A stretch of 64,000 nt of DNA, from NCBI GenBank assembly GCA_965267335.1, contig OZ253953.1, positions 1,550,001 through 1,614,000 on the forward strand, read 5' to 3'. Below the pieces are notes generated by a model. It was not told the DNA's origin. It did not search any database and saw nothing but the letters and a program-made list of their open reading frames with translations. The position numbers and the translations under genes were made by a program. Positions 33,852 to 45,200 of this stretch are shown in pieces. How positions within the stretch are numbered: position 1 is the first letter of the stretch; each line of letters starts with the position of its first letter. The stretch comes from G965267335 sp965267335 (GTDB lineage Bacteria > Bacteroidota > Bacteroidia > Cytophagales > JAAEPT01).

Positions 33852-34300
33852 TTTTTGTTTTTGGTGTCAATAACAATTGTAACTGGTCCATCATTGACCA
33901 AATTCACTTTCATGTCGGCCCCGAATTCACCTGACTCAACTGGTTTTTGGAGTTCGAGGCTCAGGGCATTTTTAAAGTTCTCGTATAGTGGTACTGCTAT
34001 GTCCGGGGAAGCTGCTTCGGTAAATGAGGGGCGATTCCCCTTTTTTGTCAATGCATGTAAGGTAAATTGACTGATGACCAAGGCATTCCCGTTTACATCC
34101 TTTAAGGACAAGTTCATTTTACCATTATCATCAGAAAAAATTCTCATATTGGAAATTTTAGAACTAAGCCAATCCACATCTTCAACAGAATCCTCATTCC
34201 CTATTCCAAGCAGTATGAGTAATCCAAGCTCTATTTGGCCCTTTACCTGGTCATCTACTCTCACGCCTGCACTACTTACTCTTTGTACTACTGCAATCAT
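33848..34300 (-). CDS. dtd: D-aminoacyl-tRNA deacylase
   Basis: The protein has 150 residues, full length. VISQFTLHA and the catalytic-site partner NDGPVTIVID (Gly-Pro motif) are present, with KKGNRPSFTEAA between them. The enzyme removes D-amino acids and glycine mischarged on tRNA and is cytoplasmic. It is first in a three-gene unit with the MazG-like and TerB-like genes. Confidence 0.94.
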   Translation of the reverse strand: MIAVVQRVSSAGVRVDDQVKGQIELGLLILLGIGNEDSVEDVDWLSSKISNMRIFSDDNGKMNLSLKDVNGNALVISQFTLHALTKKGNRPSFTEAASPDIAVPLYENFKNALSLELQKPVESGEFGADMKVNLVNDGPVTIVIDTKNKK

Positions 34301-34308
34301 ATTTAAGG

Positions 34309-34938
34309 TTAGTTACATGGGTAGGCTTTGGCAATTATTTTCAGAACCCGGGCATCATTGGAAGGTATCCATATCCAATCAAGGTCAATGTACTTTTTAT
34401 TGCTTTTGAATCTAATATGGGCTTTCCATATGGGGTAAATATGCAAACTCTTTTGTACTCTGCCATTCCCTTCTACCGGATCACCATACAGTTTTTTGAA
34501 TGTTTTGACCAGACTAACATACTTCTGGTGATACTCATCAAACTTTTTGCTTTCTTCAAAAAGTATGTTTGCCCGTTCCTTCGGTGTTGTTCCTGGCACA
34601 GCCTTATTCCACTCATATATGATGTAACGGATGGAGTCAGAGTTCTGATCTTTATAATACTTAGTGGTGAGGGGTAAAAAGTATTCCGTATTTCTTAAAT
34701 AAACTCTTCTTCCCTGAATTTGGTAAATCGAATCCATTGGGAAAAAGCCCTGAACAGGTTTGAAATCATCCTGAATCTTTAGCTCAGAACCTGTTTCCTC
34801 CTCGAAAGAATTAGCTTCGTTCATGGTCGAAACATCGAAGTTATAAACTTCTGTGCCTTCCGAACAGCTGGTAGCTATACAGGCCACACAAAAAAGCCAA
34901 ACGGAAGTATTGTGAAATATACTTTTAAATGTCGTCAT
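34309..34938 (-). CDS. Hypothetical lipoprotein
   Basis: The frame is open from 35040, but that stretch crosses the divergent gene's start. The ATG at 34938 gives MTTFKSIFHNTSVWLFCVACIATSC, a lipoprotein signal with Cys25, and 209 residues. The mature protein has FFPMDSIYQIQGRRVYLRN and ends KIIAKAYPCN. No known domain is recognised. It is divergent from the 908-residue membrane-anchored protein with 64 bp between. Confidence 0.65.
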   Translation of the reverse strand: MTTFKSIFHNTSVWLFCVACIATSCSEGTEVYNFDVSTMNEANSFEEETGSELKIQDDFKPVQGFFPMDSIYQIQGRRVYLRNTEYFLPLTTKYYKDQNSDSIRYIIYEWNKAVPGTTPKERANILFEESKKFDEYHQKYVSLVKTFKKLYGDPVEGNGRVQKSLHIYPIWKAHIRFKSNKKYIDLDWIWIPSNDARVLKIIAKAYPCN

Positions 34939-35002
34939 CAAATGGTGATCATCATTTTCAGAATTCAAAAATAATGTATTTTTACGGCTAAAATCAGAAG
35001 AA

Positions 35003-37729
35003 TTGAAAGCAGGTCGAATAATTTGGATAGTGTTGCTCATTGGAGCCCTTGGTGCGGGTGGGTATTTTGGCTACCGTTGGTATTTCTCGCAGTCAAAAAG
35101 CGCTAAGTTAGGTGATTTTGTGCCCGGTAAGTCAATCATGGTAGTTGAAGTCTGTGGTGGACTTGAGGCGTATGAGGAGGCGCAGTCTCATGATGTACTG
35201 AGTAGTTTTCTGGATTTATCATTTGCGAAGGAGATTAAGTCGGGCTTAGAGGCCTTTGGTGAAGCGCTAAGCTACAATAACTCGGAAATCGGTTCTTTTT
35301 TTGGAGCTGATAATCAACTTATGATTACTCTACAAAGTAAGAGTACGAGCTTAGTGCCTCTGGTGCTATTGGAGGTTACTGATGAACAGGCAAGTTTAAT
35401 AGAAAACCTTTATGCCAATGCCACTTCACCTAAGAAAGACATTAATTCGAAAGATGCCCTAATACATATCCTGGAACACGACTCCCTTTCAGGTTCATTG
35501 CATTTTTGTGTTAAAGAGGGAATATTTTTTGCTTCTTTTGATGGTGATGTTCTGGCTCAGGCTCTGAAAGGGAATTCTAAATCCCAATTTCAACAAGATT
35601 TTGCCGAGGTACAGAAAAGTGAGGCAATCTCAGATAACCTGCATATATACGTGAATTATGAACTTGCGGTAGATTACTACAGTGACCTGTTACGAGGCGA
35701 TCATGATAATATGGTCAAAGGAATTGCTGATTTCGGGTTTGTCGATATACACGTTGAGGATGACCGATTCAATATTTTCGGTTATAGTTATAGCGCAGAC
35801 ACACTACCTTCACTCCTGAACTCATTTCAGGGACAAGCTCCTGGTTACCTGGAAGTCAGAGATTACGTTTCAACTAAGACAGCTTTGTTGTACTACTGGG
35901 GTTTTGATAACTACCGGAAGTTAAATGAGTCCCTGGATAGTTATTGGTACAGTAACTATGACAATCATGAGGAAAGACGGCAGAATGAGTTTGAGGAACT
36001 CTATGGTGCTGACTTAGAGCAGTTCAATAGCCTGATAGGTGGAGAGGTCGCTTTGAGCATATTGGAAGTGAAGGATGGTTATCATGATAAAATTACTTAT
36101 GTAAAAAGTCCTGAACCCATAGAATTTATAGAGCAGCTGAACAGGGTTTCATTGAAAATATCTGGTAAGGATTCTGTCGAGTACGAGCAATATGGAAATA
36201 TTAAAATTCACAGACATCCGGTAACTGAACTTCCTGAGTTACTATTTGGAAGTCATTTCATTGGTTATAACGATTGCTACTATGCCCGTCTTGGAGACTA
36301 TATATTAATTGCAAATAGTTCAGCCGCTATTAAGATAGTAATTACTGATATTTCAGTAGATAACGTGTGGGGTAAGTCGGTTGCAATAAATGGGTTTTTG
36401 GAAGATTCTTTTGAGCAAGCCAATATAGGTGTGTTTGTCAATATGAGTAAAAGCTGGAGTTCAGTGCTGGAAAACTGCTCTAACGAGGCTTTACCTCAAA
36501 TTAAAGAGGCAAAAAGTGATTTCGACCGGGTGGAAATGTTGAGCCTCACCTTTGTCAATGAGGGGATAGAAAATAAAATTTATACGTCCGGGGCCATTAA
36601 ATTGAAACAAGAAGAAGGGCCTTTGGAGAGCGTACAGGAGGACACTTCAAAGGAATTGCTGACCAGGGTTGAGTTAGGTGTAGATATTTTTAAAGGGCCA
36701 TTTCATGTTATTAATCATAATGATAAGAATAGCGAGTTTGTAATTTTTAAGCAGGACTCGACCATGGATCTGTTAAAAGCGAATGGCAAGGTCCTATGGA
36801 GTGTTGAACTTGACGGCCTGCCGATATCAGATGTTGAGCAAATTGATTTGTACAGGAACGGGAAACTGCAATATCTTTTTGCAACAGCTAAGAAAGTTTA
36901 TTGCATTGACAGAACAGGGAAGAATGTTGAGAATTATCCGTATACTTTGCCCAATAAGAACAAGATAGAAACGGTCTCTGTAATTGATTATGACGGTTCC
37001 AGGAAGTACAGGGTAGTAGCAACAGACACCACCGGAGGAATTTTCGTATTTAATGTTGAAGGAGAAAACCTGAAAGGGTGGCAGCCCAATCAATTGAAAT
37101 CAAAAGTAGGCAATCCGGTATCCCATATCAGAGTAAGAGGAAAAGACTTTATTGTGGCTCTTGAGAAAAAAGGAGTATTGAATTTGTTCAATCGTAGAGG
37201 AAAAATGATTGATGATTTTCCAATTCCATTGTCGGGGATGTGTAGCTTAAATCCAGTGATTGCGGAAGTTAATTCAAGTCTTCGCTCGAGTTATATGCAC
37301 ATACTAACGGATGCTGGAGAGTATTACAAAGTGAATTTCGATGGCCAGATCAAATCTAACGAGCTTGTCAAAAAACCGGATCCCGGAACGAAGATATTGC
37401 TTTTACCCGGAGAAAAAGAACCCGTGATTGCCGTACTTTCTTCGCAAAAAGTAAGAGTGCTGAATATTAAGATGGAAATGCTGTATGAAGTCAAAGAATC
37501 TGGGGTTACGGGTATTCAGACGGTTGCTACGAAATGGGGACAAGTACTTGTGTTTAAGAAGGCCGGTTCCGGAGAGTTTGTGTTGTACGATAGTAAGGGA
37601 ACAAAATTGCTGAAAGAGTCTATACCGGGTAGCGGTCAGGTAAGTGTATTGTATAGCACCAAAACGCAAATTTTTACTGTTTATTCGGTTACTGCCGATA
37701 AGTTGAATATTACAGCCTTTCAAAAGTAA
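35003..37729 (+). CDS. Large membrane-anchored hypothetical protein
   Basis: The protein has 908 residues. The likely start is TTG at 35003 (MKAGRIIWIVLLIGALGAGG), as no ATG occurs before the membrane helix at 7-26. The rest is outside the cytoplasm: residues 35-520 are mixed alpha/beta, with YLEVRDYVSTKTALLYYWGFDNY. Residues from about 570 have repeated strand patterns (KLQYLFATAKKVYCIDRTGKNV, KYRVVATDTTGGIFVFNVEG) that suggest a beta-propeller. No enzyme motif is visible. It precedes the repeat-rich exported protein on the same strand by 107 bp. Confidence 0.7.
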   Translation: MKAGRIIWIVLLIGALGAGGYFGYRWYFSQSKSAKLGDFVPGKSIMVVEVCGGLEAYEEAQSHDVLSSFLDLSFAKEIKSGLEAFGEALSYNNSEIGSFFGADNQLMITLQSKSTSLVPLVLLEVTDEQASLIENLYANATSPKKDINSKDALIHILEHDSLSGSLHFCVKEGIFFASFDGDVLAQALKGNSKSQFQQDFAEVQKSEAISDNLHIYVNYELAVDYYSDLLRGDHDNMVKGIADFGFVDIHVEDDRFNIFGYSYSADTLPSLLNSFQGQAPGYLEVRDYVSTKTALLYYWGFDNYRKLNESLDSYWYSNYDNHEERRQNEFEELYGADLEQFNSLIGGEVALSILEVKDGYHDKITYVKSPEPIEFIEQLNRVSLKISGKDSVEYEQYGNIKIHRHPVTELPELLFGSHFIGYNDCYYARLGDYILIANSSAAIKIVITDISVDNVWGKSVAINGFLEDSFEQANIGVFVNMSKSWSSVLENCSNEALPQIKEAKSDFDRVEMLSLTFVNEGIENKIYTSGAIKLKQEEGPLESVQEDTSKELLTRVELGVDIFKGPFHVINHNDKNSEFVIFKQDSTMDLLKANGKVLWSVELDGLPISDVEQIDLYRNGKLQYLFATAKKVYCIDRTGKNVENYPYTLPNKNKIETVSVIDYDGSRKYRVVATDTTGGIFVFNVEGENLKGWQPNQLKSKVGNPVSHIRVRGKDFIVALEKKGVLNLFNRRGKMIDDFPIPLSGMCSLNPVIAEVNSSLRSSYMHILTDAGEYYKVNFDGQIKSNELVKKPDPGTKILLLPGEKEPVIAVLSSQKVRVLNIKMEMLYEVKESGVTGIQTVATKWGQVLVFKKAGSGEFVLYDSKGTKLLKESIPGSGQVSVLYSTKTQIFTVYSVTADKLNITAFQK

Positions 37730-37836
37730 ATAGCCAGTTATAGAGGGACGGCCTTATTTGTCAGATTTATTGCCCTAACGTCTGAAAATCTATAACTATC
37801 TGACTAATTGACTCGTAGAAATTAGTACAGTTTATT

Positions 37837-40800
37837 GTGAATTTTCTAGCCAGAAATATAGGCGTAGCCGCGTTACTTTTCATTGCCGCTCCTTCCTTTT
37901 CTCAAAGGGGGCGGTATGCAGCACCGTTAAAGTTCACAATTCCACAAAAACTCCCAGACCATGTAAATGAAGGACACAACCATTATTTAATGAGATTTTC
38001 ACCGGATGGTGAGCGAATCATCTACTCTACCCGAACCAAAGAAATAGATCATGGGCATCATAAAGTAACCCATCAGGATATTTGGGAAGTTGAGAAAGAT
38101 ATTTCCGGCAACTGGAAGAGCCCAGTCAAGGATCAAAATATTTATAACCTGGAGCTTGAAAATCAGTTTGTCGGAATCAATGAAATGGAGAATCGGATCT
38201 ATTTACAGGCACATGATGATAAGGGGTATTATGAAGGCATAAATATGAGGCGATTTGTAAATGGTCGTTGGTCTGATCCAATAAAGGTAGACGTACCTGA
38301 AATGCGGAAACCTCCACATTATTTACAGGTTTATATCAATGAGACCGAAGATGTTATGATTTTTTCTATGCATCTCAAGCATGATGTTGGTAAACTTGAT
38401 CTATACGTTTGTGAAAAGCAACCACTTGGGGGATGGGGAGAGTTAATCAACCTTGGAACTAAGATCAACACACGGGGAAATGAATTTTCTCCATGGTTGT
38501 CTCCAGATAAAAGAACGCTTTTCTTTTCAAGTGACGGCAGGTATGGGATGGGGAATGCAGATATTTTTAAAGTGACGAGACTGGATAACAGCTGGGAGCA
38601 CTGGTCTGAGCCCGAAAATTTAGGAAATCAGGTTAATTCACCGGGTAACGATGCGGGTTTTTGTATCAACTCAAAAAATGAGGTGATCTTTATTCGTAAT
38701 TCAAACTCGGATAGTAGCGCGATTTATACTTGTGAATTAATGCCAACCCGTTATAACAAACACCTGTTTCTTCATTTGAGAAAGAACAGATTAGTTTTCT
38801 CCAATAAAAAGTTGCCTAAGCTGAGGGGGAGAATCAGAAATAATGCGGGAGAGTTTATTGCCGGAGCGAAGGTTGAGATAGTGAATAAGATAACCGGTGT
38901 CATCGAAGAAGTTGCTCCGAATAGCAAAGGAGAATTTAATCACGTATTGGTATCAGAAACCGATTATTTGGTACGCGTGCAGAAGGAAGGATACTTTGTC
39001 AATGAATCTGAGTTTACAACAACGGGGACACATAGCTCCAACTCCTTTAACCTAATCTTTTACTTAGAACAATCCCGAACATCACAAGCTTCCTCTGAAC
39101 AGAACTCCGAAGCCGAAGAGAAAAAGACACGGTATCAAAACCTGCTTGAAGAAGGGGATGATGCTTTTGCTGATGAAAATTGGACATTGGCGCAATCCAA
39201 ATATGAACAGGCCAATAAACTTCGTCCGGACCATTACCTGGCTTTTGAAAGGATTAAAGCTCTTGAAGAAAAGAGATACGAGCTGAGTAGGGAAGAGGAA
39301 CAAAAGGAAGTAGAAGCATTGGCCTTGAAACAAAAGAAAGAAACAGAAGAAACCAAGTCAGAGAGTTTGTCCAAAAATGTTGAACCAGAGGAAAGGGAGG
39401 TAAATTCAACTGCACCTAGTAATGAATTGTCGGCTTCCGAAAAGAAGAAACTATACAAACAGTACATGAAGGAAGGCTATGTTTCATTTAGCAAAAAGGA
39501 GTATTCAAAAGCTCAGGTGGCATATTCCAAGGCTCATGAGGTGAATCCAGCAGCTCACATACCAAAGAAAAAACTTAATGAATTAAAAGAATTGTTAGGT
39601 CCTGATGAGAATAGTTCTGTCAATTCCGCGCAGAAGAGTACTCCTCAGGAAGAAATTATAGTAAGTAAGTCAGAAACTGTACATGGCCATAGTGCCGAAG
39701 AAGTGGCGGAGCTTGAACGCAAGAAGAAAGAGGAGGAAGCTCGTCTGGCTAAGTTGGAAGAAGAACGCAAGAAAAAAGAAGAAGAGGCCCGACTGGCTAA
39801 GTTAGAAGAAGAACGCAAGAAGAAAGAGGAAGAAGCCCGACTAGCAAAGCTGGAAGAGGAACGCAGGAAGAAAGAAGAAGAAGAAGCCCGGCTGGCAAAG
39901 TTGGAAGAAGAACGCAGGAAGAAAGAGGAGGAAGTCCGACTGGCAAAGTTAGAAGAGGAACGCAAGAAGAAAGAGGAAGAAGCCCGACTAGCAAAGCTGG
40001 AAGAGGAACGCAGGAAGAAAGAAGAAGAAGCCCGGCTGGCAAAGTTGGAAGAAGAACGCAGGAAGAAAGAGGAGGAAGTCCGACTGGCAAAGTTAGAAGA
40101 GGAACGCAAGAAGAAAGAGGAGGAAGGTCGTCTGGCCAAGTTAGAAGAGGAACGAAAGAAGAAAGAAGAGGAAGCTCGTCTGGCAAAGCTGGAAGAGGAA
40201 CGTAAGAAGAAAGAAGAGGAAGCTCGACTAGCAAAGTTGGAGGAGGAACGTAAGAAGAAAGAAGAAGTTCGTTTGGCAAGGTTAGAAGAAGAGCGTAAGA
40301 AGAAAGAAGAAGAAGCTCGTCTGGCCAAGTTAGAAGAGGAACGCAAGAAGAAAGAGGAAGAAGCCCGACTAGCAAAGTTGGAGGAGGAACGCAAGAAGAA
40401 AGAAGAAGAAGTCCGACTGGCTAGATTGGAAGAAGAACGTAAGAAGAAAGAAGAGGAAGCTCGACTGGCAAAGTTGGAGGAGGAACGTAAGAAGAAAGAA
40501 GAGGAGGCCCGTCTGGCCAAGTTAGAAGAGGAACGCAAGAAGAAAGAGGAAGAAGCCCGACTAGCAAAGTTGGAGGAGGAACGCAAGAAGAAAGAAGAGG
40601 AAGCTCGACTAGCAAAGTTGGAGGAGGAACGTAAGAAGAAAGAAGAAGTTCGTTTGGCAAGGTTAGAAGAAGAGCGTAAGAAGAAAGAAGAAGAAGCTCG
40701 TCTGGCCAAGTTAGAAGAGGAACGTAAGAAGAAAGAAGAGGAGGCCCGTCTGGCCAAGTTGGAGGAGGAACGCAAGAAGAAAGAAGAAGAGGCTCGTCTG

Positions 40801-42285
40801 GCCAAGTTGGAGGAGGAACGCAAGAAGAAAGAGGAGGAGGCTCGACTGGCAAAGTTGGAGGAGGAACGTAAGAAGAAAGAAGAGGAGGCCCGTCTGGCCA
40901 AGTTAGAAGAGGAACGCAAGAAGAAAGAGGAAGAAGCCCGACTAGCAAAGTTGGAGGAGGAACGCAAGAAGAAAGAAGAGGAAGCTCGACTAGCAAAGTT
41001 GGAGGAGGAACGTAAGAAGAAAGAAGAAGTTCGTTTGGCAAGGTTAGAAGAAGAGCGTAAGAAGAAAGAAGAAGAAGCTCGTCTGGCCAAGTTAGAAGAG
41101 GAACGTAAGAAGAAAGAAGAGGAGGCCCGTCTGGCCAAGTTGGAGGAGGAACGCAAGAAGAAAGAAGAAGAGGCTCGTCTGGCCAAGTTGGAGGAGGAAC
41201 GCAAGAAGAAAGAGGAGGAGGCTCGTCTGGCAAAGCTGGAAGAGGAACGTAAGGAACAGGAAGCACAGAAGCGTAAATATGATTTGTTTATCGGATTTGG
41301 GGAAAAAGCCTTGTCCACTGGTAATCTCGATAAAGCTAAGTCTGATTTTGAAACCGCTTTGACCATTATTCCAAATGGAACTGAAGCAACTGAAAAATTG
41401 GATTTGGTGAAGTCTAAAATTGCTGAAAGAGATGCTCTTCTTGCAGAACAAAAGGAACAGAATCAAAAGTACGAGTCTGCCATGTCAAGAGGTGAGTCCT
41501 ATCTGCAAAAAAACGATTATGAAAACGCAAGAACCTTCTTCAAGGAAGCTTTAACATACAAGGAAGATGATGCAGAGGCACAATCAAAAATCCGTGAAAC
41601 TGACGCAAATGAGCGCAAGCAAAAGGAGCAAGAGGAACTACTGGCTCGTCAGTCACGACCTACTACCTCCAAAATCGATGATATTATCGCTAAACAGAAG
41701 GCCGAGGATGACCGAAAGAGCAAACTTGAACAAGATTACCGAAATGCGCTGAACAGTGGTAATGAAGCCTTGTTGCAGCGTAATTTTGTTGAGGCAAAAA
41801 AGTACTTTGGTGATGCTCTGGCCCTTAAACCCGAAAAGCATCAAATTCGAGATAAAATCACAGAGATTGATGGATTGATAGCACAGGAAGAGGAAATTGA
41901 AGCAAGTAAAGATCGATTCTATATCACGGAAAAGCGACATACGGGAACCGAAACAGCGGATTCAATTATTCTGGTTAGCAAAAGTTCGAAATTGATTGTT
42001 GGCGAAATCAACACCTTACCACAGATCAATGGAGTCGTGAAAGACAGTGAGTCCGGAGAGCCGATAAAAGCTGCTTTGGTTTATATTAAAAACAAGAACA
42101 CTCAGGAAACCCAAAAGTTGATGTCACTCGCTAACGGTGCATTCAATTTTAAAATTCCTTCCGATTCCAATTTCGAATTGAAAGTTATTCGGGGCGGGTA
42201 TCAAACTTATCTTCAAGACTTTAATACCATCGGCAAAAAAGGAGGAGATATAGTATCTGTAGAAGTGATTATGAAAGGAAAATAG
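37837..42285 (+). CDS. Giant exported protein with PD40, TPR and charged coiled-coil repeats
   Basis: The protein has 1482 residues and starts at a GTG (MNFLARNIGVAALLFIAAPSFSQ signal). In order: PD40/WD40-like beta-propeller blades (about 40-300, FSPWLSPDKRTLFFSSDGRYG); a carboxypeptidase regulatory-like domain (about 328-405); TPR-like units (about 435-475 and 545-590); 32 tandem KKKEEEARLAKLEEER-type units (629-1138); more TPR-like helices (1145-1340); a second regulatory-like domain (about 1395-1482). The PD40 plus regulatory-like pair is shared with PorE-type envelope proteins, but no OmpA domain is present. The repeat should form a single helix or coiled coil of roughly 75 nm across the envelope, an estimate from helix rise. 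Confidence 0.85.
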   Translation: MNFLARNIGVAALLFIAAPSFSQRGRYAAPLKFTIPQKLPDHVNEGHNHYLMRFSPDGERIIYSTRTKEIDHGHHKVTHQDIWEVEKDISGNWKSPVKDQNIYNLELENQFVGINEMENRIYLQAHDDKGYYEGINMRRFVNGRWSDPIKVDVPEMRKPPHYLQVYINETEDVMIFSMHLKHDVGKLDLYVCEKQPLGGWGELINLGTKINTRGNEFSPWLSPDKRTLFFSSDGRYGMGNADIFKVTRLDNSWEHWSEPENLGNQVNSPGNDAGFCINSKNEVIFIRNSNSDSSAIYTCELMPTRYNKHLFLHLRKNRLVFSNKKLPKLRGRIRNNAGEFIAGAKVEIVNKITGVIEEVAPNSKGEFNHVLVSETDYLVRVQKEGYFVNESEFTTTGTHSSNSFNLIFYLEQSRTSQASSEQNSEAEEKKTRYQNLLEEGDDAFADENWTLAQSKYEQANKLRPDHYLAFERIKALEEKRYELSREEEQKEVEALALKQKKETEETKSESLSKNVEPEEREVNSTAPSNELSASEKKKLYKQYMKEGYVSFSKKEYSKAQVAYSKAHEVNPAAHIPKKKLNELKELLGPDENSSVNSAQKSTPQEEIIVSKSETVHGHSAEEVAELERKKKEEEARLAKLEEERKKKEEEARLAKLEEERKKKEEEARLAKLEEERRKKEEEEARLAKLEEERRKKEEEVRLAKLEEERKKKEEEARLAKLEEERRKKEEEARLAKLEEERRKKEEEVRLAKLEEERKKKEEEGRLAKLEEERKKKEEEARLAKLEEERKKKEEEARLAKLEEERKKKEEVRLARLEEERKKKEEEARLAKLEEERKKKEEEARLAKLEEERKKKEEEVRLARLEEERKKKEEEARLAKLEEERKKKEEEARLAKLEEERKKKEEEARLAKLEEERKKKEEEARLAKLEEERKKKEEVRLARLEEERKKKEEEARLAKLEEERKKKEEEARLAKLEEERKKKEEEARLAKLEEERKKKEEEARLAKLEEERKKKEEEARLAKLEEERKKKEEEARLAKLEEERKKKEEEARLAKLEEERKKKEEVRLARLEEERKKKEEEARLAKLEEERKKKEEEARLAKLEEERKKKEEEARLAKLEEERKKKEEEARLAKLEEERKEQEAQKRKYDLFIGFGEKALSTGNLDKAKSDFETALTIIPNGTEATEKLDLVKSKIAERDALLAEQKEQNQKYESAMSRGESYLQKNDYENARTFFKEALTYKEDDAEAQSKIRETDANERKQKEQEELLARQSRPTTSKIDDIIAKQKAEDDRKSKLEQDYRNALNSGNEALLQRNFVEAKKYFGDALALKPEKHQIRDKITEIDGLIAQEEEIEASKDRFYITEKRHTGTETADSIILVSKSSKLIVGEINTLPQINGVVKDSESGEPIKAALVYIKNKNTQETQKLMSLANGAFNFKIPSDSNFELKVIRGGYQTYLQDFNTIGKKGGDIVSVEVIMKGK
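39721..41250 (+). repeat. Coding tandem repeat, 32 units of about 48 bp
   Basis: The unit encodes KKKEEEARLAKLEEER. Most copies are 48 bp; units 12, 20 and 28 lack one codon (KKKEEVRLARLEEER) and unit 4 has one extra. The short units recur exactly every eight units (GTTCGTTTGGC at 40267, 40648 and 41029), giving a 381-bp higher-order period. Confidence 0.95.
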
Positions 42286-42288
42286 AAA

Positions 42289-45200
42289 CTAACGTACTAT
42301 AGATACCGATCCGGTTACCGGTGGCTCATCTCCGCCAAGAGTTATAATATAGTAATACGTTGCTACTGGCAGTAATTCACCATTGCGCCTGCCATCCCAT
42401 CCGGTAAAATTAGTCGATACAAATACGCGGTTACCCCATCGGTTGAAGATTTCTACCTTATGATTAGGATATCCTTCAATTCCGGTAAGTTCCCAAATAT
42501 CGTGTGAACCATCATTATTCGGTGTGAAGACATTACTCGGACTAATGAACTCCTGAACATTTACCGCCACAGAGCTGGTGTCTGTACAGCCTTCAGTACT
42601 TGTCGCTGTTATTTGGTAAATCATGTCAGTGGTGGGACTGGCAACCGGGTTAAGTACTGTGTCACTGGATAAAGATGTTGCAGGACTCCATGAATAGGAG
42701 TATGATCCATTGGATGTGGCGGCCAACGTCACGGCCTCTCCTGGGTTGATGTACTGGGTGGGGCCAGCATCTACATCTACTGTGACCAAGGTGGTATTTA
42801 CAGGGCTTGAAACAGTAGCACATAACCCATTATTTGTAATAACAACTTCATAGCTGTCCTGAGAGCTGATCAATAAACTTGAATTTGTTTCTCCTGAGAT
42901 GATCCCGCTTGTATTGTACCATTGGTAGGTAAGTTGTCCGGCTGGCAAACCTGAAGTTTCAGTAGCGATCATGGTATAGGAGTCTCCGTCACAGATTGTT
43001 GTGTCGTTGTTCAGAATAATTGGGGTCGGATAAATTTCTCCGGTCACCACCAATGTCGATGGAGTAGTACCTGTTCCACAACTGTTAACCGGGTATACTT
43101 CTATGGTGGTGCTTGTTGAGTTGATTTGTATATCAGCACCTGTTGTGCCCTGCCCTGATATTACTGTCCCATTTGTCGCTGTCCATGTAAAACTGCTGGC
43201 ATCAGATTGGGTCGGTACGTTAAATGAAAGTGTGTCACCATCACAACCAATCGTATTCCCGGTAATTGTGCCAGGTGCACCCGGGGCAGTTTCAACATTA
43301 ATGAACTGGAGTGAAGTCGTGTCTGTACACCCAAAATTAGTTACCACAGCCCGGTAATATGCTGGTATGTCTGCACCTATCGGATTAATGTTCTCAGTTC
43401 CCAGTCCGGTGCCAAAGTTTGTGAAATTGGAATTGCCAAGTGAGTCTTGCCACTGTATGGTACCTAAATTTCCAGACAGGGTCAGAGTAGTACCGGTACC
43501 GTCACAAATAGATGCCTGGCCAGGAGTAATCGTTCCCGCATCTACATCAATTACGAATAGTGAGTCTATTGTTGACGTGTCTGTACAGGTGCCCAAAGTT
43601 ATGATAGCCCTGTATAATGCCATGTTATCCGCAGGAGTAGGAGAGATGGTCTCCGGATTGAGTCCCGAACCAAAGTTGGTAAACGCTCCTCCGGCTAAAG
43701 ATTCCTGCCATTGTATGGTTCCATTATGACCACTAATCGTAAGGTTTTCTGAACTACCGTTGCAAATAGAATCACTCACAATTGAAGGGGTTCCGCCAGT
43801 TGCTGCTGGGTTAATAGTTAGCGTAGAAGTTGCACTGTAATTACTGCATGAACCGATAGATATTTGAGCACGGTAAATAGCCGGAGATTGTGCATTGGTT
43901 GGGGCAATGATTTCTGTTGAGCCACCGGTTCCGAAATTCGTAAATGGTCCTCCGGCAAGAGATTCTTGCCACTGTATGCTACCATTTTCACCGGTAATGT
44001 CTACGGTAGTGCTTTCTCCATCACAGATTTCTATTGAACCCAGTGAGGTGGTTCCTCCAAGCACGTTAATGATTGTAAGCGAGTCCAGTGTGGAAGTATC
44101 CACGCAGATCGTTTTGGTTACGATGGCTCTGTAAAATGCTTCTGACTCTGATGAAACAGGGTTTATCGTTTCATTGGCCAATCCGGTTCCAAAATTTGTC
44201 CAGCCGGCTCCGTTCAGGTTATGTTGCCACTGAATGGTTCCATTGGCCCCGGTGTTAGACAAAGTTGTCGAACTTCCTTCACATAGTGTGTCGGGTATAA
44301 TGTCAACTGTACCGGCTATAGCTGCGGTATCGACCTGCAGTTGACTGACTGTTGAGGTGTCGGTACAGCCACCGGCACTGACAAGTACCCTGTATTCTGC
44401 AATGGATTCGGATACATTGGGACTTACGATTTCCGAAGTTCCTCCCCCTCCAAAGTTCGTCCATCCACCTCCATTTAAGTTTTGTTGCCACTGAAGTGCT
44501 CCCGATTGGCCTGAAATAGTAACGGTCGCATTGTCACCATCACAAATGGTTGAAGGCATAATATTGGTTGTACCAGGAGTGACATTGATAATGGTAAGCG
44601 AATCAATGTTAGAAGTATCAATGCATATTCCTTTAGTAATGATTGCTCTATAAAAGGCTTCTGAGTTGGAAGCGGTAGGGTTGAGTGATTCTGTGGTGAG
44701 TCCGGTGCCGAAATCTGTCCACGGTCCTCCGGCCAATGACTGTTGCCATTGAATTGCATCATTAGCTCCGGTATTCACAAGATTAGTTGTAGAGCCTTCA
44801 CACAGGGTGTCTGGTACGATATCTATCGTTCCCGCAATTGCAGCCGTGTCTATTTGCACCTGTACAGTATTGGAAGTACTCGAACAAGAACCTATGCTTG
44901 CCACAACTCGGTATTCGGCAATGGATTCCGATACATTTGGAGTGACGACTTCTGCAGCACCACCTGATCCAAAATTTGTAAATCCTCCACCCGCAAGATT
45001 CTCTTGCCATTGCACATTACCGGCATCTCCGGTAAGGCTCAATGTCACACTTTCACCATCGCAAATTTGTCCAGAAGAAATGGAAGTTGTGCCACCGTTG
45101 ACATAAACTATAGTCAGAGAGTCCAGATTGGAAGTGTCTACGCAAGTTCCTTTTGTAACGATAGCCCTGTAAAAGGCTTCGGAATTTGCCTCAGTAGGAT

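Noticed and set aside
39645..41366. Long antisense open frames (573, 281 and 192 codons) over the charged repeat
   Set aside because: They mirror the GAA/AAG-rich 48-bp repeat, which has no stop codons on the other strand. Their products (SSSFFLRSS or LLSSCVPP repeats) are composition artefacts.
37837..42285. TolA or translation factor IF-2 homology of the KE-rich protein
   Set aside because: Only the low-complexity charged helix is similar. The flanking PD40, TPR and regulatory-like domains point elsewhere.
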